A DNA stretch of 35,966 nucleotides, from assembly GCA_022340425.1 (NCBI GenBank), contig JAJDNY010000015.1:1-35966 (forward strand), given 5' to 3'. This DNA comes from Desulfobacteraceae bacterium (GTDB taxonomy: Bacteria; Desulfobacterota; Desulfobacteria; Desulfobacterales; JAABRJ01). Positions 1 through 9,438 of the stretch are shown here, one piece after another. A model generated the notes under the pieces. The model made no database searches and was not told the DNA's origin. It worked only from the letters and a program-made list of their open reading frames with translations. Position numbers and translations under genes: made by a program. Position 1 is the stretch's first letter, and every line of letters begins with the position of its first letter.

Positions 1-146
1 CCGCATCCCTGATCGATTACGTGCGCATCTGCGACCCTCACAGCCTGGAGGACGTGGCGTCAGTCGCCCAGTCGGCGCTGATGGCGCTGGCCGTCAAGGT
101 GGGGGCGGCGCGCCTGATCGACAACGCGCTTTTGACGCCGACCTGA
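1..146 (+). CDS. panC: Pantoate--beta-alanine ligase, C-terminal fragment
   Basis: Only the last 47 codons are inside the window; the reading frame enters at base 3 and stops with TGA at 144-146. The visible peptide contains IDYVRICDP and ends with GAARLIDNALLTPT. The ARLIDN motif near the C-terminus is typical of PanC, which condenses pantoate with beta-alanine using ATP in pantothenate (coenzyme A) synthesis in the cytoplasm. The gene lies upstream of metK in the same direction, with a 133-base gap in which I recognise no structure apart from the metK ribosome binding site. The assignment rests on a short fragment, so the family is probable rather than certain. Confidence 0.75.
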   Translation, partial: ASLIDYVRICDPHSLEDVASVAQSALMALAVKVGAARLIDNALLTPT

Positions 147-279
147 CCGACTGATCCCAATCAAGGTTTGCCCCTAAGAGGACGACAAGTGGGCCATCAC
201 CCGATGCATTACCCAGAGGGCTGACCGCAAAGGCCCGCAGCGGAAATCTTACGGGCATTTTACCACCAAGGAGTGAACG

Positions 280-1449
280 ATGAGCAATGAACAATTCTTT
301 TTTACCTCCGAGTCGGTGACCGAGGGCCACCCCGACAAGGTTGCCGACGCGATCTCGGATGCCGTCCTGGATGCCATCATGGCCCAGGACCGCAGCTGCC
401 GCGTGGCCTGTGACACCATGGTTACCACCGGCCTGGCCTTCATCGCCGGTGAAATCACCACCGAGTGCTACGTGGACATGCCCCAGATCGTGCGTGACAC
501 CATCCGCGATATCGGCTACTGCTCCTCCCAGATGGGCTTCGACTACCAGACCTGCTCGGTGATCACCAGCATCGACCACCAGTCGCCGGACATCGCCCAG
601 GGGGTCAATGTCGGCCAAGGGCTCTACAAAGACCAGGGCGCCGGCGACCAGGGGTTGATGTTCGGCTTCGCATCGGATGAAACCCCCGAGCTGATGCCCA
701 TGCCCATCATGTACGCCCACAAGCTCTCGCGGCGGCTGGCGGTGGTGCGCAAAAACGGGGCGCTTGACTTCCTGCGTCCCGACGGCAAGACTCAGGTGAC
801 CATCGAGTACGAAAACGGCTCCCCCAAACGGGTGGATGCCGTCGTGGTGTCCGCCCAGCACAAGCCGGACGTGACCTACGAAGACCTCCGCGAGGCCATC
901 ATCGAAGAGGTCATTAAGAAGGTCATTCCGGCCAAGATGACCGACGGCGACACCAAGTACTTCATCAACCCCACCGGCCGTTTCGTCATCGGCGGCCCCA
1001 TGGGCGACTGCGGCCTGACCGGTCGCAAGATCATCGTGGACACCTACGGCGGCCAGGGCAGCCACGGCGGCGGGTGCTTTTCCGGCAAGGACCCCTCCAA
1101 GGTGGATCGCAGCGCCTCTTACATGGGGCGCCATATCGCCAAGAACATCGTCGCCGCCGGGATTGCCAAGAAATGTGAAGTCCAGATCGCTTACGCCATC
1201 GGGGTCGCCGAACCGATCTCGATCATGGTCGACCTGATGGGCACCGGCAAAATTCCCAAGTGCCGCGTCAAAGAGATCGTGCGCGAGGTTTTCGATCTGC
1301 GGCCGGCGGCCATCATCGAATACCTCGACCTGCTGCGCCCCATCTACCGCAAGACCTCGGCCTACGGCCATTTCGGCCGCACCGAACCCGAATTTTCATG
1401 GGAGCAAACCAACATGGCGGAGACCATCAGGGAGAAAGCCGGGCTCTGA
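280..1449 (+). CDS. metK: S-adenosylmethionine synthetase
   Basis: The enzyme makes S-adenosylmethionine from methionine and ATP. The 389-residue length fits the family. Near the N-terminus is the [12 protein letters not shown] motif (His17 and Asp19 region, ATP and metal binding). [12 protein letters not shown] follows near residue 115, and the glycine-rich loop [17 protein letters not shown] lies near residue 265. Most relatives have alanine where this loop has Cys (GGGAFSGKD). The start is supported by AAGGAG at 268-273, six bases before the ATG. A terminator hairpin follows the gene, so metK and the next gene ahcY can be expressed separately even though both serve the activated-methyl cycle. 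I looked for a SAM-binding riboswitch in the 130-base leader and recognised none. Confidence 0.97.
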   Translation: MSNEQFFFTSESVTEGHPDKVADAISDAVLDAIMAQDRSCRVACDTMVTTGLAFIAGEITTECYVDMPQIVRDTIRDIGYCSSQMGFDYQTCSVITSIDHQSPDIAQGVNVGQGLYKDQGAGDQGLMFGFASDETPELMPMPIMYAHKLSRRLAVVRKNGALDFLRPDGKTQVTIEYENGSPKRVDAVVVSAQHKPDVTYEDLREAIIEEVIKKVIPAKMTDGDTKYFINPTGRFVIGGPMGDCGLTGRKIIVDTYGGQGSHGGGCFSGKDPSKVDRSASYMGRHIAKNIVAAGIAKKCEVQIAYAIGVAEPISIMVDLMGTGKIPKCRVKEIVREVFDLRPAAIIEYLDLLRPIYRKTSAYGHFGRTEPEFSWEQTNMAETIREKAGL

Positions 1450-1479
1450 TTTTCTTCTCATCCAGGCGACGGAGGCGGC

Positions 1480-1509
1480 GGGGCGGTTTGCGGACCGCCC
1501 CGGTTTTTT
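1480..1509 (+). terminator. Intrinsic terminator after metK
   Basis: An 8-bp perfect stem, GGGGCGGT (1480-1487) pairing with ACCGCCCC (1494-1501), encloses a 6-base loop and is followed by GG and six T residues (1504-1509). It begins 30 bases after the metK stop codon, which is the classic Rho-independent layout. Confidence 0.85.
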
Positions 1510-1559
1510 AATCCTCGTCGGACGACAACCAAAGACGATTTGAAAAGGAGAACCGCAAG

Positions 1560-3014
1560 ATGCCGATCGCACCTGCCGATATACCCCGCAACCAAATCCT
1601 GGCGCTTGATCTCAGCCTGCCTTACAAGGTGGCCGATCTTTCCCTGGCCGAGCTGGGCGCGCGGGAAATGAAACTATCCGAAAAAGAGATGCCGGGGCTG
1701 ATGGCCGTGCGCCAAAAATACGGCGCCCGGCAGCCCCTGGCCGGTATGAAGGTCATGGGCAGCCTCCACATGACCATCCAGACCGCCATGCTGATCGAAA
1801 CCCTCAAAGTGTTGGGGGCCGATATCCGCTGGGCGACCTGCAACATCTTCTCCACCCAGGATCACGCCGCCGCGGCCGTGGCGCGCTCCGGGGCCGCGGC
1901 GGTCTTCGCCTGGAAAGGCGAGACCCTGGAGGAGTTCTGGTGGTGCACCGAGCAGGCCCTCACCTGGCCGGACGGCAGTGGGCCGGACCTGATCGTAGAC
2001 GACGGCGGGGACGCCACCCTCTACGTTCACCAGGGGGTGGCGGTTGAAAAGGACCCCGGCCTGCTAGAAAAATCCTACGAGAGCGAGGACATGAAGTGCC
2101 TGATGGCCCGTCTGGCCCTCAGCCATGCCCAGGACCCCGGCCGCTGGACGCGGGTCGCCGCCCGGATCCGGGGAGTTTCCGAGGAAACCACCACCGGGGT
2201 GCATCGCCTCTACCACCTGGCCAACCAGAAGGCCCTGCTCTTTCCGGCGATCAACGTCAACGACGCCGTGACCAAGTCCAAATTCGACAATCTCTACGGC
2301 TGCCGCGAGTCCCTGGCCGACGGCCTCAAGCGCGCCACCGACGTGATGATCGCCGGCAAGGTGGTGGTGGTCTGCGGCTACGGTGATGTGGGCAAGGGCT
2401 GCGCCCAGTCCATGCGGGGCTTCGGTGCCCGGGTGATCGTGACCGAAATCGACCCCATCTGCGCCCTGCAGGCCGCCATGGAGGGCTACGAGGTCATGCC
2501 CATGGAGGACGCCGTGGAGCGCGGCGATATTTTCGTCACCGCCACCGGCTGCATCAACGTCATCACCGGCGCGCACATGGAGGCGATGAAGGACGAGGCC
2601 ATCGTCTGCAATATCGGGCATTTCGACAACGAAATCGAGATGAGCTACCTCTACCGGAACAGCGCCTGCCGCAAGACCCCGATCAAACCCCAGGTGGACC
2701 GCTGGACTCTGGCATCCGGGCGTTCCATTATCGTGCTGGCCGAAGGCCGCCTGGTCAACCTGGGCTGCGCCACCGGGCACCCCAGTTTCGTCATGAGCAA
2801 CAGCTTCACCAACCAGTGTCTGGCCCAGATCGAGCTGGCCAGCAAGGACCTGGAAAAGCGGGTCTACACGCTGCCCAAAAAGCTCGACGAGGAAGTGGCG
2901 CGGCTGCACCTGGAGCGGATCGGGGTCCGTTTGGACCGGCTGTCCCGGGAGCAGGCGGATTATCTGGGGGTCTCGGTCGAAGGCCCCTATAAACCCGACT
3001 ATTATCGCTATTAA
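1560..3014 (+). CDS. ahcY: Adenosylhomocysteinase (SAH hydrolase)
   Basis: The enzyme splits S-adenosylhomocysteine into adenosine and homocysteine, removing the inhibitory product of SAM-dependent methylation. The protein is 484 residues, within the family range. It shows [15 protein letters not shown] near residue 100, the substrate-domain segment [16 protein letters not shown], the NAD-binding loop [24 protein letters not shown], and a C-terminus ending in PYKPDYYRY, comparable to the conserved KPDHYRY tail that contributes to the neighbouring cofactor site. AAGGAG at 1545-1550 fixes the ATG start. It follows metK in the same direction, so synthesis and recycling genes are adjacent. The stop codon lies 9 bases before a long palindromic repeat, which may also end its transcript. 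Confidence 0.97.
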   Translation: MPIAPADIPRNQILALDLSLPYKVADLSLAELGAREMKLSEKEMPGLMAVRQKYGARQPLAGMKVMGSLHMTIQTAMLIETLKVLGADIRWATCNIFSTQDHAAAAVARSGAAAVFAWKGETLEEFWWCTEQALTWPDGSGPDLIVDDGGDATLYVHQGVAVEKDPGLLEKSYESEDMKCLMARLALSHAQDPGRWTRVAARIRGVSEETTTGVHRLYHLANQKALLFPAINVNDAVTKSKFDNLYGCRESLADGLKRATDVMIAGKVVVVCGYGDVGKGCAQSMRGFGARVIVTEIDPICALQAAMEGYEVMPMEDAVERGDIFVTATGCINVITGAHMEAMKDEAIVCNIGHFDNEIEMSYLYRNSACRKTPIKPQVDRWTLASGRSIIVLAEGRLVNLGCATGHPSFVMSNSFTNQCLAQIELASKDLEKRVYTLPKKLDEEVARLHLERIGVRLDRLSREQADYLGVSVEGPYKPDYYRY

Positions 3015-3023
3015 ATTTTTTCA

Positions 3024-3180
3024 GGGTCGCGGTAAGAAATAATTCCAAAACATTGCGACGGATTTTGGTTCGTCATCAAGGCGCATCCGTCGGCGCATAT
3101 CGAGATATGTGCCGGCGGATGAAACGCCGAGGACGGGCCAAAAGACAAGCAAGATGTGGAGTTATTTTTTGCCGAGGCCC
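3024..3180. repeat. Long imperfect palindromic repeat, family 1, copy 1
   Basis: A 157-bp imperfect palindrome fills the space between the convergent genes ahcY and nadK. One arm starts GGGTCGCGGTAAGAAATAAT and the other, read on the minus strand, starts GGGCCTCGGCAAAAAATAAC. The centre carries a GCATATCGAGATATGTGC-like hairpin. It aligns almost end to end with the reverse complement of 9438-9595. Read from nadK, the GGGCCTCGG end begins at the very base after the nadK stop codon. The strong fold with an A/T run near its end could end transcription in both directions. It encodes no protein and resembles a REP/MITE-type element. Confidence 0.85.
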
Positions 3181-4041
3181 TCAGACCCGGCCGCCGCTCC
3201 AGCGCAGCTTGGCCTTCAGTATGTCGAAATAGTTCTGTCCGGGCAGGGTGATCATCCGGACGGGGTGGCAGCCCTTGGTGACGATGATCCTGTCGTTGCC
3301 GTCGATGTCGAGGCCGGCCTGGCCGTCAAAGGTCAGCATGATATCCGCCGAGTCGGCGTCCAACTGAAGCATGATGCAGACCTCTTCCGGGACGATCACC
3401 GGCCGGTTGGTGAGGGTGAAGGGGCAGATCGGCGTAATCAGGATGCCGGGAACCGCCGGGTGGACCACCGGGCCGCCCGCCGCCAGGGAATAGGCGGTGG
3501 AGCCGGTGGGGGTCGAGATGATCAGACCGTCAGCGCGGAAGGTGGTGAGGTAATGATCGTCGATGGAGGTCCGGATGTTGGCCAGGCGCGCCAGTGCGCC
3601 CTTGTTGATCACGATGTCGTTTAGGACCGTTTCGCGAATCACCTCCTTGCCCTGGCGCAGCACGCGCACCAGCAGGCGCATGCGCGACTGGGTTGAAAAG
3701 GGCTCCGCGAGAATCCGATCGGCCGCGTTGAACAGGTCGTCCTCGGTTATCTCGGCCAGAAAACCGACTTCTCCCAGTTTTACCCCCAGAATCGGGATGG
3801 GCTGATCCCCGATCCACCGCACGGCGCTTAAGAAAGTGCCGTCGCCGCCCAGCACGAAAACGCAGAAAAGATCCGCCGGCGCCGGGGGGGCGGCGCCTTC
3901 GGAAATCCGCCGGTTGATCGGCAGGGTGCTCTCCTTGCGGACCACCGTACACCCCCGAAATTTGAGCCACTCCTCGAAGGCATCCGCCTTCCTGCCGGCC
4001 TCCGGGTCATTTTTGACCACCAAACCGATCCGCTTCGCCAA
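3181..4041 (-). CDS. nadK: NAD kinase
   Basis: The enzyme phosphorylates NAD to NADP in the cytoplasm. In the 286-residue version the GGDG motif is at 65-68 ([15 protein letters not shown]), followed by LNDIVINKG and [18 protein letters not shown], the family's nucleotide- and NAD-binding segments. I chose a TTG start at 4041. It gives the usual N-terminus [16 protein letters not shown] and has AGGAAGG eight bases upstream. A longer frame reaches an ATG at 4155 but adds 38 cysteine/arginine-rich residues unlike the family. The gene converges on ahcY and is divergent from the liv operon. Its stop codon directly abuts a family-1 palindromic repeat. Confidence 0.93.
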   Translation of the reverse strand: MAKRIGLVVKNDPEAGRKADAFEEWLKFRGCTVVRKESTLPINRRISEGAAPPAPADLFCVFVLGGDGTFLSAVRWIGDQPIPILGVKLGEVGFLAEITEDDLFNAADRILAEPFSTQSRMRLLVRVLRQGKEVIRETVLNDIVINKGALARLANIRTSIDDHYLTTFRADGLIISTPTGSTAYSLAAGGPVVHPAVPGILITPICPFTLTNRPVIVPEEVCIMLQLDADSADIMLTFDGQAGLDIDGNDRIIVTKGCHPVRMITLPGQNYFDILKAKLRWSGGRV

Positions 4042-4215
4042 CCGTACCGCCTTCCTGTTGCGGGCTGCCAATTCAGGGTTGAAAATCGCCGTGCCTGCCC
4101 GTCGGCAACAGCTCAGAAGTCTATGCGCTGATGAACGCCGGCAACAAGATTTCAATTATAAGGATAATTTCAAAACGGCAAGGGGTTTTTGGAAAGATCC
4201 CAAAATTCTTTTGAC

Positions 4216-4244
4216 TTGACGAGGTTACGCTGAATCTCTATAAA
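4216..4244 (+). promoter_or_regulatory. Predicted sigma-70 promoter of the liv operon
   Basis: TTGACG (4216-4221) and TATAAA (4239-4244) are separated by exactly 17 bases, close to the sigma-70 consensus, in an AT-rich stretch. Transcription would begin near 4251 and give a leader of about 220 bases before livK that contains a palindromic repeat copy. Prediction from sequence only. Confidence 0.65.
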
Positions 4245-4302
4245 AAACTCATTTTACGTGAGCGGAATTTTCTTGAAGCGATAAAAGGTCAAAAATCCGA
4301 AA

Positions 4303-4418
4303 GTTTTGTAAAAGGGTCAAGTTGCGGCGCGTAAATCTCGCGGATTAAAGGACTACTTATCTGCGCCTTAGGGGACCCAGAGATACTGCGCAAGGCGGAA
4401 ATTGCCCTTTTTATCGTT
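4303..4418. repeat. Palindromic repeat, family 2, copy in liv leader
   Basis: About 116 bases form an imperfect palindrome whose left arm starts GTTTTGTAAAAGGGTCAAGT and whose right arm ends GAAATTGCCCTTTTTATCG. The same arms occur at 29046-29169 and a right-arm fragment occurs near 23534-23570. The rest of the 427-base gap between nadK and livK holds the liv promoter and ribosome binding site; I see no gene in it. Because the element lies between promoter and livK, its RNA would fold into a long hairpin in the leader and might attenuate or stabilise the message. Confidence 0.7.
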
Positions 4419-4468
4419 ATTGCCATCAATGTTTGGTTCTTAAACCGTCAATCAGGAGGGAGGAGATT

Positions 4469-5629
4469 ATGTTAAAACGTCATTCTCGTGTTTTGGCAAT
4501 ATCAATTGCAGGCATGCTGGCCATTACCCTTGTTGTCGCATGTTCGCAAAAGGAAGAAACTGTGGTCGTTCAAAAAGAAGAAGTCAAGCCGGTTAAAATT
4601 GCCGTAGTGGGACCCCACAGCGGTGACTTGGCTTCTTATGGAATTCCCACCGTGCGTGCGGCCGAGTTAGTAATGGAACGGCGCAATGCCCTATGCGGTG
4701 TCAACGGCCGATCCATTGAGTTGGTAGTGGAAGATGATGTCTGCAAGCCTGAAATAGCCACCAGTTCGGCTACCAAGGTCGCCGGCGAAGGCGTCCATGC
4801 CGTATTGGGCCACATCTGTTCGGGCGCCACCAAGGCTGCCTTGGGAATCTACAAAGACACAAACCTCGTGGCCATGTCGCCGTCAGCCACCAACCCGGCC
4901 CTTACCCAGAGCGGCGACTATCCCAATTTCTTCCGCACAATTGCCTCGGATGATGCCCAGGCAAAGCTGGAAGTGGAATTTGCCTTAGGCGTTTTGAAAG
5001 TCTCAAAGATTGCCGTGCTGCACGACAAGGGCGATTACGGCAAAGGATTGGCCGAATTTGCCAAAGGCTTCATCGAAGCCGATTCGCGCGGTGAAGTGGT
5101 CTTATACGAAGGCGTTACTCCCGGAGCTGTGGATTACTCCGCGGTGGTCAATAAGATCGACCAGTCCGGTGCTGAAGCTGTCATATTTGGCGGCTATCAT
5201 CCAGAAGCCTCTAAAATTGTCTCTCAAATGCGCAAAAAAGGCATGACCACCATTTTTATTTCCGATGATGGTGTTAAGGACGATACCTTTATCAAAGTGG
5301 CCGGCGAATATGCCGAAGGCGTTTATGCCACCGGTCCTATGGACACCACCAATAACCCCCTTGCCATCGAAGCCGTCGAAGCCCACAAGAAAAAGTATGG
5401 CGAGGATCCGGGCGCCTTCTTTCTGAATGCTTATGCGGCTGCTCAAGCCCTGATCAACGCGGTGGAAAAATCCTGCTCCACCGATTATAACGACATCGTC
5501 AACGTGCTGCGCAACGAGTGGGTAGCCACACCGCTGGGAATTATCAAGTTTGATGAGCGTGGGGACGCCATTGGTGTGGGTTTTGCCATGTATCAGGTCA
5601 AAAATGGTGCCTATGAAGAAGTAATATAA
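4469..5629 (+). CDS. livK: Branched-chain amino acid ABC transporter, substrate-binding lipoprotein
   Basis: This is a LivK-type periplasmic receptor that would deliver leucine, isoleucine, valine or a related amino acid to LivHM. The start at 4469 is chosen because the purine-rich AGGAGGGAGGAG (4454-4465) precedes it; an upstream in-frame ATG at 4433 lacks such a site. The N-terminus MLKRHSRVLAISIAGM with the lipobox VVAC indicates a lipoprotein with Cys at about residue 23. The mature part begins with VKIAVVGPHSGDLASYG and contains GHICSGATKAALGIY and LVAMSPSATNPAL, typical of the type I periplasmic-binding fold. The protein is 386 residues. The exact substrate cannot be read from sequence. 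The gene heads an operon that is AT-richer than its neighbours. Confidence 0.93.
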   Translation: MLKRHSRVLAISIAGMLAITLVVACSQKEETVVVQKEEVKPVKIAVVGPHSGDLASYGIPTVRAAELVMERRNALCGVNGRSIELVVEDDVCKPEIATSSATKVAGEGVHAVLGHICSGATKAALGIYKDTNLVAMSPSATNPALTQSGDYPNFFRTIASDDAQAKLEVEFALGVLKVSKIAVLHDKGDYGKGLAEFAKGFIEADSRGEVVLYEGVTPGAVDYSAVVNKIDQSGAEAVIFGGYHPEASKIVSQMRKKGMTTIFISDDGVKDDTFIKVAGEYAEGVYATGPMDTTNNPLAIEAVEAHKKKYGEDPGAFFLNAYAAAQALINAVEKSCSTDYNDIVNVLRNEWVATPLGIIKFDERGDAIGVGFAMYQVKNGAYEEVI

Positions 5630-5650
5630 GCCAATGCGGCGAATTAATTG

Positions 5651-5686
5651 GGGAACGGGCGCACCGCCGCCTGTTCCCTAATTTTT
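5651..5686 (+). terminator. Hairpin terminator/attenuator between livK and livH
   Basis: GGGAACGGGCG (5651-5661) pairs with CGCCTGTTCCC (5668-5678), an 11-bp stem with one G-U pair and a 6-base loop, followed by TAATTTTT. It lies 22 bases after livK and 44 before livH. A partial terminator here would give more binding protein than permease, as is common in such operons. Confidence 0.7.
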
Positions 5687-5729
5687 ACCGGACGGTTTCA
5701 GTCATGGCTGAAAAGGGTGAGATGAGTCG

Positions 5730-6638
5730 ATGAACATTGATTATTTCTTTCAAATGTTTTTAGGCGGTTTGACCCGCGGCAGCATCTACGCTCTGATCGC
5801 CTTGGGATACACCATGGTCTACGGCATCATTCAGCTGATCAACTTCGCCCATGGTGAAATCTACATGATTGGCGCCTTCACCGGCCTGATCGTGGCCGGC
5901 CTGATGACTTTATCGGGTTGGAACAGTCTATCCATCTTGGTGATCGCCTCCATGGCCGCCGTGGTCTATGCTTCCGCCTACGGCTGGACCATGGAAAAAA
6001 TCGCCTACAAGCCTTTGCGCAAGGCCCCCCGCTTATCGGCTCTGATCAGCGCCATTGGCATGTCGCTGTTTTTGCAAAACTACGTTCTGCTAGCCCAAAC
6101 CTCCGACTTTTTGCCCTTTCCCAATTTGATTCCTGAGTTTAAATTTCTCAAGCCCGTCGAGCATATCGTGCGCTCATCGGAGATTGTCATCTATGTCACC
6201 ACCGCCGTGGTTATGGTTCTGCTGACAGTGATGATTAAGTTCACCCGCATGGGCAAGGCTATGCGTGCCACCTCCCAGGATCAGGAGATGGCCATGCTGG
6301 TAGGGGTGGATGTCAACCGAGTGATCTCGACCACATTTGTAGTCGGATCGGCAACCGCAGCCCTGGGTGGTATCCTGATCGCTTCGCACATCGGCCAGAT
6401 CAACTTCTACATCGGTTTTATTGCCGGCATAAAAGCCTTTGTGGCCGCGGTTCTGGGCGGTATCGGTAGCATGCCCGGTGCCGTTCTGGGCAGCCTGGTG
6501 CTGGGCTGGACCGAGAGCTTTTTTACCGGCTACATCTCCAGCGACTATGAGGATGTCTTTGCCTTCCTCTTTTTGGTCTTTATTTTGATTTTTCGACCAT
6601 CTGGAATCTTGGGCCGCAAGGAGACCGATAAGGTATGA
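5730..6638 (+). CDS. livH: Branched-chain amino acid ABC transporter permease LivH
   Basis: This is an inner-membrane permease of the LivH family, 302 residues, with about eight hydrophobic segments. The N-terminal GGLTRGSIYALIALGYTMVYGIIQLINFAHGE is the family hallmark, and the C-terminus ends LIFRPSGILGRKE. A cytoplasmic loop with GKAMRATSQDQEMAMLVGVDVNRVI is the EAA-like contact site for the ATPases. AAAAGGGTGAGATGAG before the ATG can serve as ribosome binding region. The gene overlaps livM by 4 bases (ATGA), showing translational coupling. Confidence 0.95.
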   Translation: MNIDYFFQMFLGGLTRGSIYALIALGYTMVYGIIQLINFAHGEIYMIGAFTGLIVAGLMTLSGWNSLSILVIASMAAVVYASAYGWTMEKIAYKPLRKAPRLSALISAIGMSLFLQNYVLLAQTSDFLPFPNLIPEFKFLKPVEHIVRSSEIVIYVTTAVVMVLLTVMIKFTRMGKAMRATSQDQEMAMLVGVDVNRVISTTFVVGSATAALGGILIASHIGQINFYIGFIAGIKAFVAAVLGGIGSMPGAVLGSLVLGWTESFFTGYISSDYEDVFAFLFLVFILIFRPSGILGRKETDKV

Positions 6639-7939
6639 AGCGATCCCAAACACCTGACTCTCCGAAAAGCCAAGTGCTTGGAGTGCGTCCTCACGCCAGT
6701 GCCGGGGCCGTATCGCCATTGAACTGGGATGAGTTGAAAAAATCAGTGCTGGCTGCCATCTGGTTTATGTTCCTGACCTTCCCGATAATGGCTATCCGCG
6801 TCAATACCATCTATAAAACCATTGAATGGCGCTGGTCCCGGGTAGCTATGGTGGGCATCGGCGTCTTTTTTCTCTCCTATCTCTGGCGCTACCTTATCCG
6901 CCGCAAGGAGGCCGGCCGCAAGCAACGCGAAAGTGGAGAGACCACTTCTTTAAGCCTTAGCCAAAAAATCATCAAAAATCCGCGATTGGCAAGACCTGCC
7001 ATTCTCGCAGTGGCCATTTTCTTTTTGATCTTCCCCCAGGTTTTTTCTCTTTATCAAATCGATATCATGACCACCGCCCTGATCTATGTGGTGGTGGCTT
7101 TGGGATTGAACATCGTGGTGGGTCTGGCCGGATTGTTGGACCTGGGTTACGTCGCTTTTTATGCCGTAGGCGCATACTCCTATGCCCTGCTAAATTATCA
7201 TTTCGGGATCGGATTCTGGCTGGCTCTGCCAATCGGAGGGGCCATGGGTTTCATTTTCGGTATCATCCTCGGTTTTCCCGTGTTGCGGTTGCGGGGTGAC
7301 TACCTGGCCATTGTGACCCTGGGTTTCGGAGAAATCATTCGACTGGTCCTGGAAAACTGGAATGAATTCTCCTTTGGCCCTAGCGGAATTGCCAATATCC
7401 CCCGCCCGGGATTCTTTGGTATGCAGTTCAGCCTTCACCAGAACCATATTTTTATCTACTACCTGATGATCGGCCTGAGCCTGTTTACCATCTTTGTGGT
7501 GCGCCGCCTGCAGGATTCGCGTATCGGCCGCGCCTGGATGGCTTTAAGGGAGGACGAAGTCGCCTGCCAGGCCATGGGCATCAACAAAACCCGAACTAAA
7601 CTAAGCGCATTCGCCTTGGGTGCGACTTGGGCCGGCATGGGTGGGGTGATGTTTGCCGCCAAGACCACTTTCATCAACCCGGCCAGTTTCACCATTTGGG
7701 AATCGGTAATCATACTATGCTGCGTGGTGCTGGGTGGAATGGGTTCCATCGTGGGGGTTATCTGCGGGGCCTTCGCCCTAAAATTGCTGCCCGAATATTT
7801 CCGTGCTTTTTCCGAATACCGCATGCTGGCTTTTGGCTTGGTGCTGGTACTGATGATGGTTTTTCGGCCAGGTGGATTGATCAGCAACGTACGACGGGTT
7901 TACAAGTTCGAGGGTACCAACCCAATTCATGGAAAGTAA
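6635..7939 (+). CDS. livM: Branched-chain amino acid ABC transporter permease LivM
   Basis: This second permease subunit has 434 residues. Like E. coli LivM it has an N-terminal extension with extra membrane segments before the core. The core shows LNIVVGLAGLLDLGYVAFYAVGAY, then FPVLRLRGDYLAIVTLGFGEIIRLVLENW, and the coupling loop GRAWMALREDEVACQAMGINKTRTKL. It ends near VFRPGGLISNVRRVY. It pairs with LivH in the inner membrane. The start overlaps the livH stop by 4 bases and the stop overlaps livG by 11 bases, so the operon is tightly packed. Confidence 0.95.
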   Translation: MKRSQTPDSPKSQVLGVRPHASAGAVSPLNWDELKKSVLAAIWFMFLTFPIMAIRVNTIYKTIEWRWSRVAMVGIGVFFLSYLWRYLIRRKEAGRKQRESGETTSLSLSQKIIKNPRLARPAILAVAIFFLIFPQVFSLYQIDIMTTALIYVVVALGLNIVVGLAGLLDLGYVAFYAVGAYSYALLNYHFGIGFWLALPIGGAMGFIFGIILGFPVLRLRGDYLAIVTLGFGEIIRLVLENWNEFSFGPSGIANIPRPGFFGMQFSLHQNHIFIYYLMIGLSLFTIFVVRRLQDSRIGRAWMALREDEVACQAMGINKTRTKLSAFALGATWAGMGGVMFAAKTTFINPASFTIWESVIILCCVVLGGMGSIVGVICGAFALKLLPEYFRAFSEYRMLAFGLVLVLMMVFRPGGLISNVRRVYKFEGTNPIHGK

Positions 7940-8738
7940 TAATCCCATGCAGACTGTTTTGGAAGTCTCCCAACTCACCATGGATTTCGGTGGCCTTCGG
8001 GCCCTGGACCAAGTCGACCTGGTGGTTAACAAAGGTGAAATCGTAGCTCTAATCGGTCCCAACGGTGCCGGCAAAACCACCTTGTTCAACTGCATCACCG
8101 GCATCTATAACCCCACCTGCGGTCAGATAACTCTCACCACACCGGGAACGGGCGAAACTTGCCGGCTTAATGGTCTTAAACCGGATCAGATCACGGCCAA
8201 GGGAATGGCGCGCACCTTCCAGAACATTCGCCTCTTCCAAAACATGACCGTCTTGGAAAACGTCATGATTGGTCGTCATTGCCGCCTGCACACCGGCATC
8301 CCGGGAGCCATCTTCCGTCCGCCCCAAGCGCGCAAAGAAGAAAAACAAGTGATTGTTGACAGCTATCGCATTCTGGAGAAGTTTGGTCTGGCCGCCTTTG
8401 TCAATGAGTTCGCCAAAAACCTGCCATACGGCGCCCAGCGCCGCCTGGAGATCGCCCGAGCCATGGCCACAGAACCCTTTTTGCTGCTGCTGGACGAACC
8501 GGCCGCCGGCATGAACGCCCAGGAGACCAGGGAACTTGATTTTCTTATAGAGCAGTTGCGCAACAAGGAAAAAATATCGATCCTGCTCATTGAACACGAC
8601 ATGAAACTGGTCATGCGCCTTTGTGATCTAATCTATGTAGTCGACTACGGCAAAAAGATCGCTGCTGGTACGCCTCGGGAAATCAGCCGCAACCCCGAAG
8701 TGATCAAGGCCTACCTTGGAGAAGAGGTTGATGCTTAA
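7929..8738 (+). CDS. livG: Branched-chain amino acid ABC transporter ATP-binding protein LivG
   Basis: This ATPase subunit of 269 residues carries Walker A GPNGAGKTT near residue 43, the LivG-type signature segment LPYGAQRRLEIARAMA, Walker B LLLLDEPAAGMN and the switch histidine in LLIEHDM. The insertion between Walker A and the signature (RTFQNIRLFQNMTVLENVMIGRH) is normal for LivG. The ATG at 7929 overlaps livM; a second in-frame ATG at 7947 gives MQTVLEVSQ and is also possible. It acts with LivF on the cytoplasmic side of LivHM. Confidence 0.94.
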   Translation: MESNNPMQTVLEVSQLTMDFGGLRALDQVDLVVNKGEIVALIGPNGAGKTTLFNCITGIYNPTCGQITLTTPGTGETCRLNGLKPDQITAKGMARTFQNIRLFQNMTVLENVMIGRHCRLHTGIPGAIFRPPQARKEEKQVIVDSYRILEKFGLAAFVNEFAKNLPYGAQRRLEIARAMATEPFLLLLDEPAAGMNAQETRELDFLIEQLRNKEKISILLIEHDMKLVMRLCDLIYVVDYGKKIAAGTPREISRNPEVIKAYLGEEVDA

Positions 8739-9438
8739 ACTGAATGAAATCCATACCTATTACGGCAATATCCAAGCCCTCAAAGGAGTTACCCTTGAAA
8801 TTTCGGAAGGTGAAATCGTGACCTTGATCGGTGCTAACGGCGCTGGTAAATCAACCACTTTGATGTCCATCTGCGGCGTTGTTCCGCCGCGCCGAGGGGA
8901 AATTCTTTTTGGAGAAAAACCTATCCATGACATGGCCCCCAACGACATTGTCGCCTTGGGCATCTGTCAGGTGCCCGAGGGGCGGCGGATCTTTCCGTTT
9001 CTGACCGTTTTAGAAAACCTTGACATGGGAGCCTTCCTGCGCAAGGACAACGCAAAAATCAAATCCGACTTGGACTATGTCCTCCAACTGTTTCCCATTC
9101 TGGCCGAGCGCCGCAACCAGGCCGGCGGCACCCTGAGCGGCGGGGAGCAGCAGATGCTGGCCATTTCCCGGGCGCTGATGGCTCGTCCCCGGCTGCTGTT
9201 GCTGGACGAGCCCTCCCTGGGTCTGGCCCCCCTGGTGGTGCGCCAGATTTTCGAGATCATAGGGAAAATCAACCAGGAGCAGAGAACCACCATCTTCCTG
9301 GTGGAGCAAAACGCCAACCTGGCCCTGAAGGTCGCTCACCGGGGCTATGTCATGGAAAACGGCCGGATCACCCTGGCCGATGCGGCCGCCAGCCTTTTGG
9401 CCAATGAAGCGGTCAGAAAAGCCTACCTCGGTATTTAG
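8731..9438 (+). CDS. livF: Branched-chain amino acid ABC transporter ATP-binding protein LivF
   Basis: This second ATPase of the Liv importer has 235 residues. It shows Walker A GANGAGKST, the signature LSGGEQQMLAISRAL and Walker B LLLLDEPSLGLAP, followed by FLVEQNANLAL with the switch-region acid. The ATG at 8731 overlaps the livG stop and has GGAGAAGAGG just upstream; an in-frame TTG at 8716 is less likely. It is the last gene of the operon. Its TAG stop shares its final base with the start of a family-1 palindromic repeat, which may act as the operon terminator. Confidence 0.95.
   Translation: MLKLNEIHTYYGNIQALKGVTLEISEGEIVTLIGANGAGKSTTLMSICGVVPPRRGEILFGEKPIHDMAPNDIVALGICQVPEGRRIFPFLTVLENLDMGAFLRKDNAKIKSDLDYVLQLFPILAERRNQAGGTLSGGEQQMLAISRALMARPRLLLLDEPSLGLAPLVVRQIFEIIGKINQEQRTTIFLVEQNANLALKVAHRGYVMENGRITLADAAASLLANEAVRKAYLGI

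Noticed and set aside
147-279. Possible SAM riboswitch upstream of metK
   Set aside because: I compared the leader with the SAM-I, SAM-II and SAH consensus cores that I know and found no match; a covariance-model search would settle it.
94-1371. 425-residue open frame antisense to metK
   Set aside because: It is a shadow of metK in GC-rich DNA, with a composition rich in Gly, Ala, His and Asp and no family similarity; metK itself is unambiguous.
1450-1559. Possible SAH riboswitch upstream of ahcY
   Set aside because: The space is mostly the metK terminator and a ribosome binding site; the conserved SAH aptamer core is not visible.
3024-3180. Reading the palindromic repeat as the end of an insertion sequence
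   Set aside because: No transposase frame, no clear target duplication, and the element is nearly symmetric over its full length, which fits a REP/MITE-type unit better.
3109-3624. 171-residue plus-strand open frame
   Set aside because: It starts inside the palindromic repeat and continues antisense to nadK.
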